Shown one piece after another: positions 7,364-13,559 of a stretch of DNA of 13,559 nt (position 1 is its first letter; each line of letters begins with the position of its first letter). A program made the position numbers and the translations under genes. Under the pieces are notes generated by a model, which was given only the letters and a program-made list of their open reading frames with translations, was not told where the DNA came from and ran no database searches. Source of the stretch: Rhodospirillaceae bacterium (lineage in GTDB: Bacteria; Pseudomonadota; Alphaproteobacteria; Rhodospirillales; Magnetovibrionaceae); assembly GCA_029883045.1 (NCBI GenBank), contig JAOUJU010000020.1, forward strand, positions 1 through 13,559, given 5' to 3'.

Positions 7364-7415
7364 TGTGAACAACTTGGCCCGGGCATGTGGATAACCACCC
7401 AATACCTGTGGATTA
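7364..7415 (-). promoter_or_regulatory. Three same-orientation DnaA-box-like sites
   Basis: Read on the minus strand the sites are TTGTTCACA (7364-7372), TTATCCACA (7386-7394, an exact match to the DnaA-box consensus TTATNCACA) and TAATCCACA (7407-7415); the outer two each have one mismatch. Starts are 22 and 21 bp apart, about two helical turns, so the three sites face the same side of the DNA. A fourth one-mismatch match, TTATGGACA, lies at 7242-7250 on the plus strand. They could be a DnaA-regulated promoter element, a DnaA titration site or part of a replication origin. The match is seen; binding is inferred. Confidence 0.5.
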
Positions 7416-7479
7416 AGGGTAATGGCTAATTTTCTAAAGGGTTTAAGGGAATCGAGGACCCTTCTTTTAAGAAAATCAC

Positions 7480-8220
7480 TTAAAACATATGCTGGCCCCC
7501 AGTGACCCATATTTCTGTTCCGGTTACATAATTTGAATCTTCCGAACAAAGGTAATGAACCGTTGTTGCCACATCGCGCGGGCTACCCATTCGTTCTAGG
7601 GGAATGCGTGGAATTAGCGCTTCGTATTCTGGCTGTATCATAGATGTTTCAATTTCGCCCGGGGCAACCGCATTTACCCGAACGTCAAGGGCGGCAAATT
7701 CATTTGCCATTTCACGGGTAAGGGCGCTAAGCGCTGCTTTGGAAATTGAATAAGCTGACCCAGCAAATGGATGAATTGAATGTCCAGCAATTGAAGTAAT
7801 ATTAACAATAGCACCCTTTCCCTTGTGCAGTTCACTGGCAAACCCACGTGAAAGCCTAAGGGCGGCAAAAAAGTTTATTTCAAATACTTCGTGCCACGCG
7901 TCTATATCACCATTAAGACAGCCAAGGCGTTCTTTGTATGGGGTTTTGGGCGAGAGACCAGCGTTGTTGACCAATGCATGAAGCGGTGCCCCGTTCAAAG
8001 CCTTAACTGCCTCAGTGATAAAATTGTTTATGCTTGCAGGTTTGGAAAGATCGGTTGGAATGTGGGTGGTCCAGTTTGGATCACGCTTACATTCATCGGG
8101 AACGTCTTCGCGCGAACAGGTTATAATATTCCACCCCCGCTCCATAAAAAGCATTGCCGTAGCGTGCCCAATGCCACGAGAAGCGCCGGTTATTATTACT
8201 GTTTTTTTATCTTTTTCCAT
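7480..8220 (-). CDS. Short-chain dehydrogenase/reductase (FabG-like fold)
   Basis: This 246-residue protein is a classical SDR: an NAD(P)-dependent oxidoreductase on a Rossmann fold. It shows the cofactor motif TGASRGIG (residues 11-18), NNAG (85-88), the catalytic Ser143, Tyr157 and Lys161 (YSISK), and NAVAPGEIETSM after the catalytic lysine, where the family usually has PG and a nearby threonine. The Ser-Tyr spacing looks one residue longer than in FabG. It ends in VTGTEIWVTGGQHMF, the usual C-terminal pattern. Substrate cannot be told; a 3-oxoacyl-ACP reductase or sugar/steroid-type role are both possible. The ATG at 8220 has a poor ribosome site: the nearest purine-rich site (AAGGAA, 8244-8249) is 23 nt away and no in-frame start lies between. 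It is 56 bp downstream of the kinase/P-loop gene on the same strand, probably in one transcript. Confidence 0.93.
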   Translation of the reverse strand: MEKDKKTVIITGASRGIGHATAMLFMERGWNIITCSREDVPDECKRDPNWTTHIPTDLSKPASINNFITEAVKALNGAPLHALVNNAGLSPKTPYKERLGCLNGDIDAWHEVFEINFFAALRLSRGFASELHKGKGAIVNITSIAGHSIHPFAGSAYSISKAALSALTREMANEFAALDVRVNAVAPGEIETSMIQPEYEALIPRIPLERMGSPRDVATTVHYLCSEDSNYVTGTEIWVTGGQHMF

Positions 8221-8276
8221 GCTGACAAAGTTAGGGCAAAACGTTCCTTCTTTCCAGCGATGAATGCATAAGGTGC

Positions 8277-9860
8277 CTACAAACCGAGTATTTTATTGCA
8301 TTCGCTGTCTGTTTGCTCGCGCGAGCCCGAGCTATTAACAAGGTTCCAGCCAATCTCGCCCGTATCATAATTTAACTGCTGCCTTACTACGCTGGCATCT
8401 GCGTCTGATGCATTATTGATCCGTTTTGTGACCCGGGCCTGCATTACGTCGGGGTCTGCTTTCAGCCACAACCCTTCAAATGTGGTGCCCGCATCCTTGG
8501 CGACTGCTTCTATGGCCGCGCGCTGTTCAGGTTTGGCAAAAACACAATCGGCAATCACCGAATGTCCACTAAGCAAAACCGCGTATGCTTCTTCGTATAC
8601 TGCTTTATAGGTTTTTTCTGTCATTTCCGGGGTATAACCGCTTTCGTCCAGACGATCTAACGGGTGTACGCCTGCAATACGTTTTCTAATAACGTCGCTT
8701 CTAATTAACCGCGCGCCCGGCCTTGCCCCTATGTGTGGGGCGATTGATCTTGCGGCGCGTGATTTACCGCTGCCAGAAAGACCGCCAACCGCAATCAGTC
8801 GCGCCGGTGGTGGCGAAAGATAATCAAGCGCCATTTGCAAATATTCATCAGCACTTTGTTTAAGCGGTTCTACCGCTGAAATATCTGATGCGCTACTGGC
8901 AAGAGTTATTGCAACATGGGAACGTATAGCCGCGCGCACAGAAAGAAAAAGCGGAAACGTAACTAACCCCCAAGAAGACCCGGTAATATCCATATAGCGG
9001 TTCATTGTTACATTGGCCAAATCACCCCTACCGATATGTTCCAAATCCATCAAAAGGAATGAAAGGTCATAAAGCACATCAATAATATTTAGACTTTCGT
9101 TGAATTCTATTGCATCAAAAAGTGTTGGATTGCCGTCCAGCAGCACAATATTACCAAGGTGCATATCGCCATGGCAAAAACGCACACATCCACCGTTACG
9201 ACGGCTTTTAAGCAAAGATGAAATGTCATCAAGCGCCAATAGTGATTTTTCAATAAGTTGGCTAATTTTATTTTTATCCAGCACATCACCAGCGTTTTCG
9301 CTAAATGACTTTGCGTTCCCTTCAATGATTAAGGCAATGCCGGTTCGCCCACCACCATCGGTTCTGGCCTCAGCGCTAGCATGAAAGGTGGCAATATTAT
9401 CGGCTAGACGCTCCATCAAAAAACGATCTATCTTTTCACCTTGGGCCAAACGGTCAAACAACATGCCTTCATCAAAGCGGTTCATTACAACCACCCAATC
9501 AACCACTTGACCTTTTCCGCCAAGCATAAGATTGCCGTCGTTTTCGCGGGTAATTGATTTTACACCAATATAAATACCTGGCGCGGTGCGTTTGTTAATT
9601 GCTATTTCGGCCTTGCAGAATTTGCGGCGCAACTGACGTGTGGAAAAATCAAGGTAAGGCAACTTAACTGCGCGTTTTAATTTGTAAACGCGCGTATCGC
9701 CAATAAAAATCTCGGATATGTGGGTTTCCCTGCGGGCAATACTTTTGCTGCCATCGCTAAATGCTGCTGCGCTGGAAAGAAATGAAATAGTTTCTGACTG
9801 ATCTTCGGTTATCATGGGGGCCATCTTAACGCGACAGGCTGCTATCTGTAACCTGTTCAT
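8277..9860 (-). CDS. Fused aminoglycoside-phosphotransferase-like kinase / P-loop NTPase
   Basis: This 527-residue protein joins two enzymatic folds. Residues about 40-300 are a phosphotransferase of the APH/choline-kinase type, with CHGDMHLGN (His230, Asp232, Asn237 as catalytic-loop residues) and LFDAIEF (Asp249, metal-binding position). Residues about 353-527 are a P-loop kinase-like domain with the Walker A motif GLSGSGKS (360-367), followed by RSDVIRKR (387-394) as in gluconate-kinase/zeta-toxin-like ATPases. Such fused proteins are usually annotated as bifunctional aminoglycoside phosphotransferase/ATP-binding protein; to my knowledge their substrate is unknown and nothing here shows antibiotic resistance. 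ATG at 9860 has no clear ribosome site; Met13 or Met16 are alternative starts. It starts 26 bp after the fieF stop and is followed 56 bp later by the dehydrogenase, suggesting an operon. Confidence 0.9.
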   Translation of the reverse strand: MNRLQIAACRVKMAPMITEDQSETISFLSSAAAFSDGSKSIARRETHISEIFIGDTRVYKLKRAVKLPYLDFSTRQLRRKFCKAEIAINKRTAPGIYIGVKSITRENDGNLMLGGKGQVVDWVVVMNRFDEGMLFDRLAQGEKIDRFLMERLADNIATFHASAEARTDGGGRTGIALIIEGNAKSFSENAGDVLDKNKISQLIEKSLLALDDISSLLKSRRNGGCVRFCHGDMHLGNIVLLDGNPTLFDAIEFNESLNIIDVLYDLSFLLMDLEHIGRGDLANVTMNRYMDITGSSWGLVTFPLFLSVRAAIRSHVAITLASSASDISAVEPLKQSADEYLQMALDYLSPPPARLIAVGGLSGSGKSRAARSIAPHIGARPGARLIRSDVIRKRIAGVHPLDRLDESGYTPEMTEKTYKAVYEEAYAVLLSGHSVIADCVFAKPEQRAAIEAVAKDAGTTFEGLWLKADPDVMQARVTKRINNASDADASVVRQQLNYDTGEIGWNLVNSSGSREQTDSECNKILGL

Positions 9861-9886
9861 TTTAAGAAATTTATTATTGTTATAAG

Positions 9887-10822
9887 TTAGTTTTCAAACG
9901 CAACCTGTTCGTCCGCGCCGTGTGGATCCTGATGGGTGAGAACTTCGGCGTGGGGAAATTCTTTTTCAATCATGTGCATTACCTCTTCGGCAATATCGTG
10001 AGCACGAACGAGGGTAATGTTGGGGTCCATTTCTAGGTGCAGTTGAATAAACACATCGCTGCCCGATGAACGGGTGCGTAAATCGTGAATATCTAAAACA
10101 TCTTTATGTGATACGGCAATGTCACGAATTTTTAAACGATCTTCATCTGGTAATTCACGGTCCATTAAAACGTGATATGCTTCGATCCCTATCTCATAAG
10201 CGCCATGAAGAATATACACAGCAATACCGATCGCAAATAACGGATCAACTATTCCCCAATTAAATCTACTAACCAAAAACAACGACAATATAACGCTAAT
10301 ATTTACCAATATATCCATTTTATAATGGGTTGAATCGGCAGCTATTGCCAAAGAACCGGTTTTTTTAGCAACGTAGCGCTGAAAAATAACCAGACCCAAT
10401 GTTGCGACAATGGAAATAGCCATCACCGTATAACCCATCATAAAGCTGTCTATGGTGCGGGGGTGAAATATACGATCAAACGCCTCAATCACCAGAAACA
10501 TTGCCGATCCAGAAATGAATGCTGACTGGGCAAGCCCTGCCAATGCCTCTGCCTTGCCATGACCAAAACGATGTTCCTCGTCAGCGGGTTGCAGGGCATG
10601 GCGTATAGCAAAAAGATTAACCGTTGATGCTGCAACATCTAGCAGTGAATCAATCATAGTAGAGAGCAGGCTTATCGAATCTGTCGTTATCCAGGCAACC
10701 AATTTTATAGACACAAGCGATCCCGCAACCCCAACCGCAATATACGTTGCCAGACGCATAAGTTTTTTGTTGTCTTCCTTGCTGGATGACATGTCTTCGT
10801 TATAATTTACGTGATCGTGCAT
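9887..10822 (-). CDS. fieF: Cation diffusion facilitator, FieF/YiiP-like zinc/iron efflux pump
   Basis: This 311-residue inner-membrane protein exports divalent metals (Zn2+, Fe2+ or others) in exchange for protons, working as a homodimer. The transport-site ligands of the family are visible: Asp58 and Asp62 (DSLLD, helix 2) and His166 and Asp170 (HYKMD, helix 5). The loop motif HRFGHGKAEALA (84-95) is typical of FieF. Six membrane helices can be placed between about residues 22 and 205. The cytoplasmic C-terminal domain contains DVFIQLHLEMDP and ends near VLTHQDPHG, closely like YiiP. The N-terminus is histidine- and acid-containing (MHDHVNYNED). Its ATG is 12 bp after the pdxH stop, with only a weak GAGAAA site, so it probably depends on the pdxH transcript. 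The exact metal is not decidable from sequence. Confidence 0.93.
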   Translation of the reverse strand: MHDHVNYNEDMSSSKEDNKKLMRLATYIAVGVAGSLVSIKLVAWITTDSISLLSTMIDSLLDVAASTVNLFAIRHALQPADEEHRFGHGKAEALAGLAQSAFISGSAMFLVIEAFDRIFHPRTIDSFMMGYTVMAISIVATLGLVIFQRYVAKKTGSLAIAADSTHYKMDILVNISVILSLFLVSRFNWGIVDPLFAIGIAVYILHGAYEIGIEAYHVLMDRELPDEDRLKIRDIAVSHKDVLDIHDLRTRSSGSDVFIQLHLEMDPNITLVRAHDIAEEVMHMIEKEFPHAEVLTHQDPHGADEQVAFEN

Positions 10823-10834
10823 TTTATTTATTTC

Positions 10835-11428
10835 TCACGGGTAAATACGCTTAGTTGCCCAATTGTTATTAATTTTTTCAAATACTACACGTTCGTGCAG
10901 GCGGAATGGGCGATCTGCCCAAAATTCTATTTTTTGCGGAATTATGCGAAACCCTGACCAAAATTCAGGCCGCGGAATATCGCCAACGGGGAATTTGATG
11001 GCAAATTTTGCCACCCTTGCTTCCAGTTCAAACATCCCTTCTAACGGTTGTGATTGTTTTGATGCCCACGCCCCAATGCGTGAATCGCGAGGACGGGATG
11101 CAAAGTATTCGTCGGCCTCGGCATCGCTTACCATTTCAACCGCACCGTTTATGCGAACTTGTTTGCGCAAACTTTTCCAGTGGAACACCAGTGCGGCAAC
11201 AGGGTTTTGCCGTAAATCGGACGCCTTGTCAGATCCAAGATTCGTGTAAAACACGAAACCTTTTTCATCTACGCCTTTTAGCAGAACCATCCGCGCGTCA
11301 GGCATGCCATCGGCCCCTACCGTTGCTAGGGTCATGGCGGTGGGGTCATTGGGTTCGTTTTTTTCGGCCTCAGCTAGCCATTGTTCAAACAGCTTTATGG
11401 GGTCATCTTTAGTGGAAATGGCGCTCAT
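10835..11428 (-). CDS. pdxH: Pyridoxamine/pyridoxine 5'-phosphate oxidase
   Basis: This 197-residue cytoplasmic FMN enzyme oxidises pyridoxamine or pyridoxine 5'-phosphate to pyridoxal 5'-phosphate with O2, the last step of B6 synthesis and salvage. Motifs in family order are RMVLLK (residues 46-51), FYTNLGSDKA (60-69), KQVRINGAVE (89-98), YFASRPRDSRIGAWASKQS (108-126), RPEFWSGFRIIPQKIEFW (153-170), RPFRLHER (173-180) and the C-terminal KRIYP. Length is slightly short of the usual 200-220 residues, at the variable N-terminus. The ATG at 11428 lies about 60 nt below a good promoter. It heads the minus-strand run pdxH-fieF-kinase-dehydrogenase. Confidence 0.97.
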   Translation of the reverse strand: MSAISTKDDPIKLFEQWLAEAEKNEPNDPTAMTLATVGADGMPDARMVLLKGVDEKGFVFYTNLGSDKASDLRQNPVAALVFHWKSLRKQVRINGAVEMVSDAEADEYFASRPRDSRIGAWASKQSQPLEGMFELEARVAKFAIKFPVGDIPRPEFWSGFRIIPQKIEFWADRPFRLHERVVFEKINNNWATKRIYP

Positions 11429-11494
11429 GTATTTGTTGTACTTTCGAATATTTATGTGTTTTTGGCCCGCCTACTGCAACCCGAGAATTGCCCG

Positions 11495-11522
11495 ATTATA
11501 CCCATCTTAGCCCTTTAACCAA
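11495..11522 (-). promoter_or_regulatory. Sigma-70-like promoter of the pdxH operon
   Basis: On the minus strand a perfect TATAAT -10 box (11495-11500) stands 16 bp downstream of TTGGTT (11517-11522), a 3-of-6 match to the -35 consensus. Transcription would start near 11488, about 60 nt upstream of the pdxH ATG. It is the best promoter match I found in the window. Confidence 0.55.
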
Positions 11523-11566
11523 TTGAAACAAAAGGGCAGCTTTAATTCTGTCTATTATTGTTAATT

Positions 11567-11599
11567 TTTAGTAAGGATTTAAGGGTAATCTTTACTAAA
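11567..11599. repeat. 13-bp-stem inverted repeat in the divergent intergenic region
   Basis: The arms TTTAGTAAGGATT (11567-11579) and AATCTTTACTAAA (11587-11599) are complementary over 13 bp with one G-T pair and a 7-nt loop. No T-run follows on either strand, so it is not a typical terminator. It lies 115 bp before the lipoprotein ATG and about 70 bp upstream of the pdxH -10 box. It could be an operator for a dimeric regulator or a leader hairpin of the lipoprotein mRNA. No convincing plus-strand promoter was found in this 285-bp gap. Confidence 0.6.
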
Positions 11600-11702
11600 G
11601 ATGCCTCGATTGCCATGGTATTCGGGGGTTTTGATCGCCATATTTTGGCATTTATTCCATGGATTAACTATCAAACCACACCAGTAAAAAAATTACCGAA
11701 GC

Positions 11703-11708
11703 AGGAAA
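11703..11708 (+). promoter_or_regulatory. Ribosome binding site deciding the lipoprotein start
   Basis: AGGAAA at 11703-11708 stands 5 bp before the ATG at 11714. It selects this start over the in-frame ATG at 11558, which has no good site and would put 52 non-signal residues before a perfect lipoprotein signal peptide. Confidence 0.75.
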
Positions 11709-11713
11709 CCACA

Positions 11714-12223
11714 ATGAATAATAAATTTGGCAATTCAGTGTTTAAAAAAATCATCATTGTATTGCTTGGCGCATCGTTGCTTGGTGCGTGTGCCGGCAAT
11801 GAAAGTGGGTCTCGCAAGGCGGGAACAATTATCGGTGGTGTATTGGGTGGAATACTAGGTTCAAAGATGGGTGGCGGTAGCGGCAGAGCAGCGACAGTAG
11901 CCCTTGGTGCTGGTCTAGGCGCAATATTAGGTGATGAAATCGCGCGACGCCTGACCGAGCGTGACCGTCAGATGGCCGAGGCCACCCTTAACGATACGCT
12001 TGAAAACGGCGATCCCGATAGAAATTCAGGATGGTCAAACCCTGAAAGTGGTAATTCCGGAACTGCCAAAGCCGGAGAAACGTACGAGCAAGCAAAAACT
12101 GGCGAGGACTGCCGAGATTTTGAAACAACCGTATTTTCCGATGACGGCGAGAGCACGGCAACCGGAACCGCGTGTCGCAAAGATGACGGTTCATGGGAAG
12201 TTGTGCGTGAACCAAGAGTATAA
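11714..12223 (+). CDS. Glycine-zipper outer-membrane lipoprotein (Rickettsia 17-kDa antigen / RT0821-type family)
   Basis: With the start at 11714 the protein is 169 residues. Residues 1-25 form a lipoprotein signal peptide with a basic start, a hydrophobic core and lipobox LGAC, giving lipidated Cys26 after cleavage; Gly/Asn at +3/+4 contain no inner-membrane retention Asp at +2, so outer-membrane sorting is likely. Residues 37-73 are a glycine zipper (AGTIIGGVLGGILGS, then ALGAGLGAILGDE), which in this family inserts in or associates with the membrane. A charged helix (ARRLTERDRQMAEA) and a Gly/Ser/Asn linker follow. The C-terminal surface-antigen module has CRDFETTV and GTACRKDDGSWEVV with Cys143 and Cys164, a possible disulfide. 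Role is structural or unknown in the envelope. Gene is divergent from pdxH and 35 bp upstream of the dnaJ-like gene, an arrangement I associate with alphaproteobacteria. Confidence 0.9.
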   Translation: MNNKFGNSVFKKIIIVLLGASLLGACAGNESGSRKAGTIIGGVLGGILGSKMGGGSGRAATVALGAGLGAILGDEIARRLTERDRQMAEATLNDTLENGDPDRNSGWSNPESGNSGTAKAGETYEQAKTGEDCRDFETTVFSDDGESTATGTACRKDDGSWEVVREPRV

Positions 12224-12258
12224 ATAATAAATTTTATTTTTTGAAAGCGGCAATATAA

Positions 12259-13185
12259 ATGCATGACCCCTATAGCATTCTAGGCGTCTCAAAAAACGCA
12301 AGCGAACAATCTATAAAAAATCAATATCGCCGTCTTGCCCGTGAAAATCACCCAGATTCAAAACCCGGTGATGTCGCAGCGGAGGATCGCTTCAAAAAAA
12401 TTTCTAGCGCCTATGCGATTCTTTCAAACCCTGAAAAACGCAAAAAGTTTGATTCAGGCGATATAGACGTAAATGGCAATAAAAAAACAAGGCATTATGG
12501 TTTTGCAACAGGTTCTGAACAATCGCGCGCTGCTGGTAAAAGCCAAAAAAGCAGATTTGAGAATTTTTTCAAAGACAGACAAAATAAAAGTTCGATAAAG
12601 GCCAAAGGGGCAAATGTAAATTACACCCTAAAAGTTCCATTTACCGAAGCGGCGCTTGGCATTAGCAAAACCGTTCGCATGGCAACCAATAAATCATTGA
12701 AGGTAAAAATACCCCCCGGAACAGAAGATGGGCAGGTTCTTCGCCTCAAGGGTCAGGGCATGGCAGGAACAGGCGGCGGAATAAACGGCGATGCCATGGT
12801 AGAAATACAAATAACATCTGACCGGATTTTTACCCGCGTGGGGTTAGATGTATTTACCGAACTTTCTGTCAGTATTGATGAAGCGTTGTTTGGTGCCAAA
12901 ATTGAAGCCCAGACCATTCATGGGATTGTCTCTCTTAATGTTCCCAAAGATTCCAACAGCGGTACCCGTCTACGCCTAAAGGGGCGCGGCATTAACACCG
13001 CCAATGGCGCAATTGGCGATCAATACATAACCTTGAAAGTAATTCTTCCAGAAAAACCTGATCAAACATTTATCGATTTCATTCGCACCTGGGTTCGTGC
13101 AAACCCATACAACCCTAGAAACAAAAAAATATCCGAAGACCTAATTGACGAAACAAATATCAGAAAAAATGCATCCGCACCCTAG
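12259..13185 (+). CDS. DnaJ-family co-chaperone, CbpA-like (no zinc finger)
   Basis: This 308-residue protein begins with a J domain (residues 3-66) carrying the HPD motif (31-33) that stimulates DnaK ATPase. The linker (about 67-117) is rich in Lys, Ser and Arg rather than the usual Gly/Phe. There is no CxxCxGxG zinc finger. The two C-terminal substrate-binding domains follow: CTD I from about residue 120 (NYTLKVPFTEAALG, with IPPGTEDGQVLRLKGQG) and CTD II (ELSVSIDEALFGAKIEAQT, with VPKDSNSGTRLRLKGRG). Length matches CbpA/DnaJ-C-terminal proteins (about 300-330). A paired lipoprotein/DnaJ order is seen in alphaproteobacterial genomes near pdxH. The ATG at 12259 has only a weak purine site. 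The gene's stop codon overlaps that of the convergent YihY-like gene through a shared CTAG. Confidence 0.93.
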   Translation: MHDPYSILGVSKNASEQSIKNQYRRLARENHPDSKPGDVAAEDRFKKISSAYAILSNPEKRKKFDSGDIDVNGNKKTRHYGFATGSEQSRAAGKSQKSRFENFFKDRQNKSSIKAKGANVNYTLKVPFTEAALGISKTVRMATNKSLKVKIPPGTEDGQVLRLKGQGMAGTGGGINGDAMVEIQITSDRIFTRVGLDVFTELSVSIDEALFGAKIEAQTIHGIVSLNVPKDSNSGTRLRLKGRGINTANGAIGDQYITLKVILPEKPDQTFIDFIRTWVRANPYNPRNKKISEDLIDETNIRKNASAP

Positions 13186-13559
13186 TTGTTTTTCCACAAA
13201 CTTGCCACACCACGGTTCCATCCGTCGGTTGAACGATCCAGTGCCGATTTAAGGCGTTCGCTCCACGCGTCGCCACCCGCCTGAATATCATCTGCGTTGG
13301 GTGCAAGGCCAAGCATATATGCCAGTTGAGCAAGCGTAAGCGATGAAAGATCGCGGCTTAAAATCCATTTTTCATCATCGCTCATAACAACCACGCCTGC
13401 TTGACGAAGTGAATCAAGCATTTGTGCAGAAATTTCCGAACCTGCGTCACTGCTATGGGAAACCATGTCTTCAACATCGTCGTCAGTGGATTCTCCCCGT
13501 GATTGACGCCACAACACCTCGAGAACCTTTATAGCAATCGCAAGATGATTAGCTGGAGA
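13182..13559 (-). CDS. C-terminal part of a YihY/BrkB-like inner-membrane protein; 5' end missing
   Basis: The minus-strand frame is open from the right edge (13559) to the TAG at 13182-13184, 125 residues. It reads upstream past the GTG at 13517 as ANHLAIAIKVLEVLWRQS, so that GTG is not a convincing start. The visible part is cytoplasmic-looking: an acidic linker, then a winged-helix-like stretch (LRQAGVVVMSDDEKWILSRDLSSL, residues split here for description as LRQAGVVVM and WILSRDLSSLTLAQLAYMLG), a tryptophan-rich end and WKNN. The W-x-L-x-RDL-x-x-x-TL pattern resembles the C-terminal tail of YihY/BrkB membrane proteins (once annotated ribonuclease BN). The membrane helices would lie outside the window, so the family is tentative. 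Confidence 0.6.
   Translation of the reverse strand, partial: SPANHLAIAIKVLEVLWRQSRGESTDDDVEDMVSHSSDAGSEISAQMLDSLRQAGVVVMSDDEKWILSRDLSSLTLAQLAYMLGLAPNADDIQAGGDAWSERLKSALDRSTDGWNRGVASLWKNN

Larger units (their letters stand above)
7190..7479. other. 290-bp intergenic region with DnaA-box-like cluster
   Basis: This lies between the dehydrogenase stop and the coiled-coil start, both on the minus strand. From high to low coordinates it holds a weak hairpin (AAGGG 7445-7449 / CCCTT 7459-7463, no U-run), three DnaA-box-like 9-mers (7364-7415), an AT-rich block (about 7255-7365) and a candidate promoter. A GANTC site, the CcrM methylation target in alphaproteobacteria, is at 7449-7453. No convincing gene was seen; the minus-strand open frame from 7549 mostly overlaps the dehydrogenase in another frame. 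Confidence 0.6.

Noticed and set aside
7445..7463. Hairpin AAGGG/CCCTT after the dehydrogenase as a terminator
   Set aside because: The stem is only 5 bp with a 9-nt loop and no U-run on the minus strand.
7292..7549. An 85-codon minus-strand open frame spanning the intergenic region
   Set aside because: It overlaps the dehydrogenase end in another frame and crosses the DnaA boxes and AT-rich block; no supporting motif.
8277..9860. Antibiotic resistance gene, from the aminoglycoside phosphotransferase-like domain
   Set aside because: The fusion to a P-loop kinase-like domain and the housekeeping context do not fit acquired resistance genes; there is no mobile element nearby.
11558..11713. 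An in-frame ATG at 11558 extending the lipoprotein by 52 residues
   Set aside because: It lacks a ribosome site, runs through the inverted repeat, and would bury the lipoprotein signal peptide; the ATG at 11714 has AGGAAA at the right distance.
12224..12245. AT-only hairpin (AAATAA/TTATTT) after the lipoprotein as a terminator
   Set aside because: A six-pair A-T stem is too weak and the dnaJ-like gene follows at once on the same strand.
13165..13184. T-run after the YihY-like stop on the minus strand as a terminator
   Set aside because: Only a 3-bp stem can be drawn before it; it is also coding sequence of the dnaJ-like gene.

Overview
The window looks like a chromosomal segment of a free-living alphaproteobacterium, probably of the Rhodospirillales type. 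GC content appears moderate, by eye in the mid-40s percent. The evidence for the lineage is the cluster of pdxH, a Rickettsia-17-kDa-type glycine-zipper lipoprotein, a DnaJ-family co-chaperone and a YihY/BrkB-type membrane protein, together with a very long membrane-anchored coiled-coil protein of a kind found in this class. No tRNA, rRNA, insertion sequence, prophage, plasmid gene or CRISPR array was seen.

Layout. (1) Bases 1-2935, plus strand: a tight three-gene operon, cut by the left edge, for making and modifying an isobacteriochlorin cofactor. It holds a CobB/CbiA-type a,c-diamide synthase whose motifs fit DsrN (siroheme amidase), a uroporphyrinogen-III C-methyltransferase and a two-domain CbiX-type chelatase. 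Together these suggest synthesis of siroheme amide, the cofactor of reverse-acting dissimilatory sulfite reductase, so a dsr sulfur-oxidation locus is predicted to the left of the window. (2) Bases 3002-7189, minus strand: a 1395-residue protein with an N-terminal two-helix membrane hairpin, 45 tandem repeats of 25 residues and a globular C-terminus. A rho-independent terminator ends this gene inside the tail of the chelatase gene. (3) Bases 7190-7479: a 290-bp intergenic region with three DnaA-box-like 9-mers in the same orientation at 21-22 bp spacing, next to an AT-rich stretch and a candidate promoter. (4) Bases 7480-11428, minus strand, transcribed pdxH > fieF > kinase/P-loop protein > short-chain dehydrogenase with short gaps; a good sigma-70-like promoter precedes pdxH. 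(5) Bases 11429-11713: a divergent intergenic region with a 13-bp-stem inverted repeat. (6) Bases 11714-13185, plus strand: the lipoprotein and the DnaJ-family gene. (7) Bases 13182-13559, minus strand: the C-terminal end of a YihY-like protein, whose stop codon overlaps the dnaJ stop through a shared CTAG.

How the genes fit together. The left operon is one pathway (uroporphyrinogen III to precorrin-2/sirohydrochlorin, metal insertion, side-chain amidation). The minus-strand set mixes vitamin B6 salvage, metal efflux, a putative small-molecule kinase and an oxidoreductase; shared orientation and short gaps suggest co-transcription rather than one pathway. The most unusual element is the 25-residue-repeat rod, which may be an internal ruler, scaffold or polarity protein attached to the inner membrane.
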